Assembly: GCA_965662745.1 (NCBI GenBank)
Contig: CBFIJK010000008.1
Location: forward strand, 1-64,000
Length of the DNA: 64,000 bases
Reading direction: 5' to 3'
Origin: Anianibacter sp965662745
GTDB lineage: Bacteria; Pseudomonadota; Alphaproteobacteria; Rhodobacterales; Rhodobacteraceae
Part shown: in pieces, positions 63,309-64,000 of the stretch
Layout of the letters: each line of letters begins with the position of its first letter
How positions within the stretch are numbered: position 1 is the stretch's first letter
Translations under genes and position numbers: made by a program
Notes under the pieces: model-generated
The model's input: the letters and a program-made list of their open reading frames with translations, nothing else
What the model was told of the DNA's origin: nothing
Databases searched by the model: none

Positions 63309-63896
63309 ATGGCTGCACAAAACATTGTGAAACCGACCGCAGACACCCTGGCCGCGTCTGCAAAAGCGGCATCTGGCAAGGGACTGCCCCCTGTCGAAAA
63401 GTGGGATCCGCCCTTTTGCGGCGATCTCGACATGCGCATCGCGCGCAGTGGCGAATGGTTCTATCTGGGCACGCCTATTGGAAGAAAAGAGCTTGTACGC
63501 CTGTTTTCCACCATCCTGCGCAAGGACGGAGAGGATTATTTCCTCGTCACGCCGGTCGAGAAGGTTGGCATCACCGTCGACGACGCGCCCTTTGTCGCGG
63601 TCGATTTCGAAGCAGCGGGATCGGGCAAGGAGCAGGTGCTTAAATTCACGACAAATGTCGGCGATGTGACCGTTGCAGGTGCCGATACACCCATCCGGGT
63701 GGAACGCGATTCCGAGACCGGAGAGCCTTCGCCCTATGTCTTGGTGCGCCGTAATCTCGAAGCGCTGATCGACCGCAAGAGCTTTTACCGGCTGGTCGAT
63801 ATCGGCGCGACTGAGGACGTAAATGGGACCGACTGGTTCGGGCTGTGGTCTGGCGGCGAATTCTTTCCCGTAATCCCGGCGGCAGAGCTTCCCTGA
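63309..63896 (+). CDS. DUF1285 domain-containing protein
   Basis: A 195-residue soluble protein of the DUF1285 family (PPVEKWDPPFCGDLDMRIARSGEWFYLGTPIGR, LVRLFSTILRKD, YFLVTPVEKVGI). Function unknown; the domain often accompanies MoxR operons divergently. The ATG at 63309 is preceded by AGAGGCAAAACGA and lies 71 bases from moxR on the other strand. Confidence 0.85.
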   Translation: MAAQNIVKPTADTLAASAKAASGKGLPPVEKWDPPFCGDLDMRIARSGEWFYLGTPIGRKELVRLFSTILRKDGEDYFLVTPVEKVGITVDDAPFVAVDFEAAGSGKEQVLKFTTNVGDVTVAGADTPIRVERDSETGEPSPYVLVRRNLEALIDRKSFYRLVDIGATEDVNGTDWFGLWSGGEFFPVIPAAELP

Positions 63897-63960
63897 TTTT
63901 GCGCTTACCTTTGGGCGGCGGCCCCGCATAGAAAGAGCCATCCAAGACGGAGGCATCTTG

Positions 63961-64000
63961 TTGAAACTGGCCGCCAATATCTCGCTGCTCTTTCCCGATC
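63961..64000 (+). CDS. hyi: Hydroxypyruvate isomerase, N-terminal fragment
   Basis: Only 13 codons are in the window, reading (M)KLAANISLLFPD, the typical beginning of the hydroxypyruvate isomerase/HYI family TIM barrel. The start is TTG at 63961, seven bases after GGAGG (63949-63953); an adjacent TTG at 63958 is possible. Hydroxypyruvate isomerase converts hydroxypyruvate to tartronate semialdehyde in glyoxylate metabolism, in line with other C2 genes here. Cut by the right edge. Confidence 0.6.
   Translation, partial: MKLAANISLLFPD

Overview
The window is a gene-dense, GC-rich chromosomal segment of an alphaproteobacterium, most likely a marine member of the Rhodobacteraceae (Roseobacter group). 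Supporting signs are the gene orders ffh-GNAT-aroQ-rpsP-rimM-trmD-rplS-rpmE and mreBCD-mrdA-rodA, a MipZ-type division ATPase, a cysteine-free L31, a BciA-type 8-vinyl reductase, a riboswitch-led gcvTHP operon, and short GC-rich intergenic palindromes. I see no phage, plasmid, intact insertion sequence, rRNA or CRISPR array. The only mobile-element trace is a decayed REP-associated tyrosine transposase (RAYT) next to the cold-shock gene.

Layout. 1-7.4 kb: dacB (cut by the left edge), nadD, a secreted metallo-beta-lactamase-fold hydrolase, ettA, the RAYT remnant, a cspA-like gene, an L,D-transpeptidase and a DUF2254 membrane protein. 7.4-12.1 kb: gcvT-gcvH-gcvP behind a tandem glycine riboswitch. 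12.1-19.1 kb: housekeeping genes (GGCT-like, gltX, pfkB-type kinase, wrbA, nadE) and small families. 19.2-25.5 kb: an exported protein made almost entirely of MORN repeats, an Fe-S photolyase-like protein coupled to an SDR, a second SDR, and leuA behind a leucine-rich leader peptide with alternative RNA pairings. 25.7-32.3 kb: the elongasome operon mreB-mreC-mreD-mrdA-rodA, ending in a GhrA-like reductase. 32.4-36.6 kb: an SseB/uracil-DNA-glycosylase-like pair, an ArsR-type repressor with a near-perfect operator driving a YraQ/ArsP-type permease, and nhaA. 36.8-41.1 kb: kpsT-kpsE-kdsA (capsule/KDO), tRNA-Gln and bciA. 41.1-43.9 kb: a LysR/EamA pair and small membrane proteins. 44.0-49.7 kb: SRP and ribosome-biogenesis genes with small extra proteins inserted. 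49.9-54.9 kb: mipZ and glcDEF. 54.9-56.3 kb: a secreted serine protease and an Hsp20 gene whose leader looks like a ROSE-type RNA thermometer. 56.4-63.2 kb: moxR-DUF58-DUF4159-vWA/GATase-like membrane cluster. Then DUF1285 and the first codons of a hydroxypyruvate isomerase gene (cut by the right edge).

Themes. C2 metabolism recurs: glycine cleavage, glycolate oxidase, glyoxylate/hydroxypyruvate reductase and hydroxypyruvate isomerase. Cell-envelope growth is heavily represented (PBP4, L,D-transpeptidase, Mre/PBP2/RodA, capsule export). RNA-level control is the most striking layer: a glycine riboswitch, a leucine attenuator, a candidate heat thermometer, and hairpins that hide or abut start regions. 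A family of at least four intergenic elements with a GC hairpin and a conserved tail ending in ACCAAAG sits between or after genes, and in two cases its end lies where the next gene's ribosome binding site should be.
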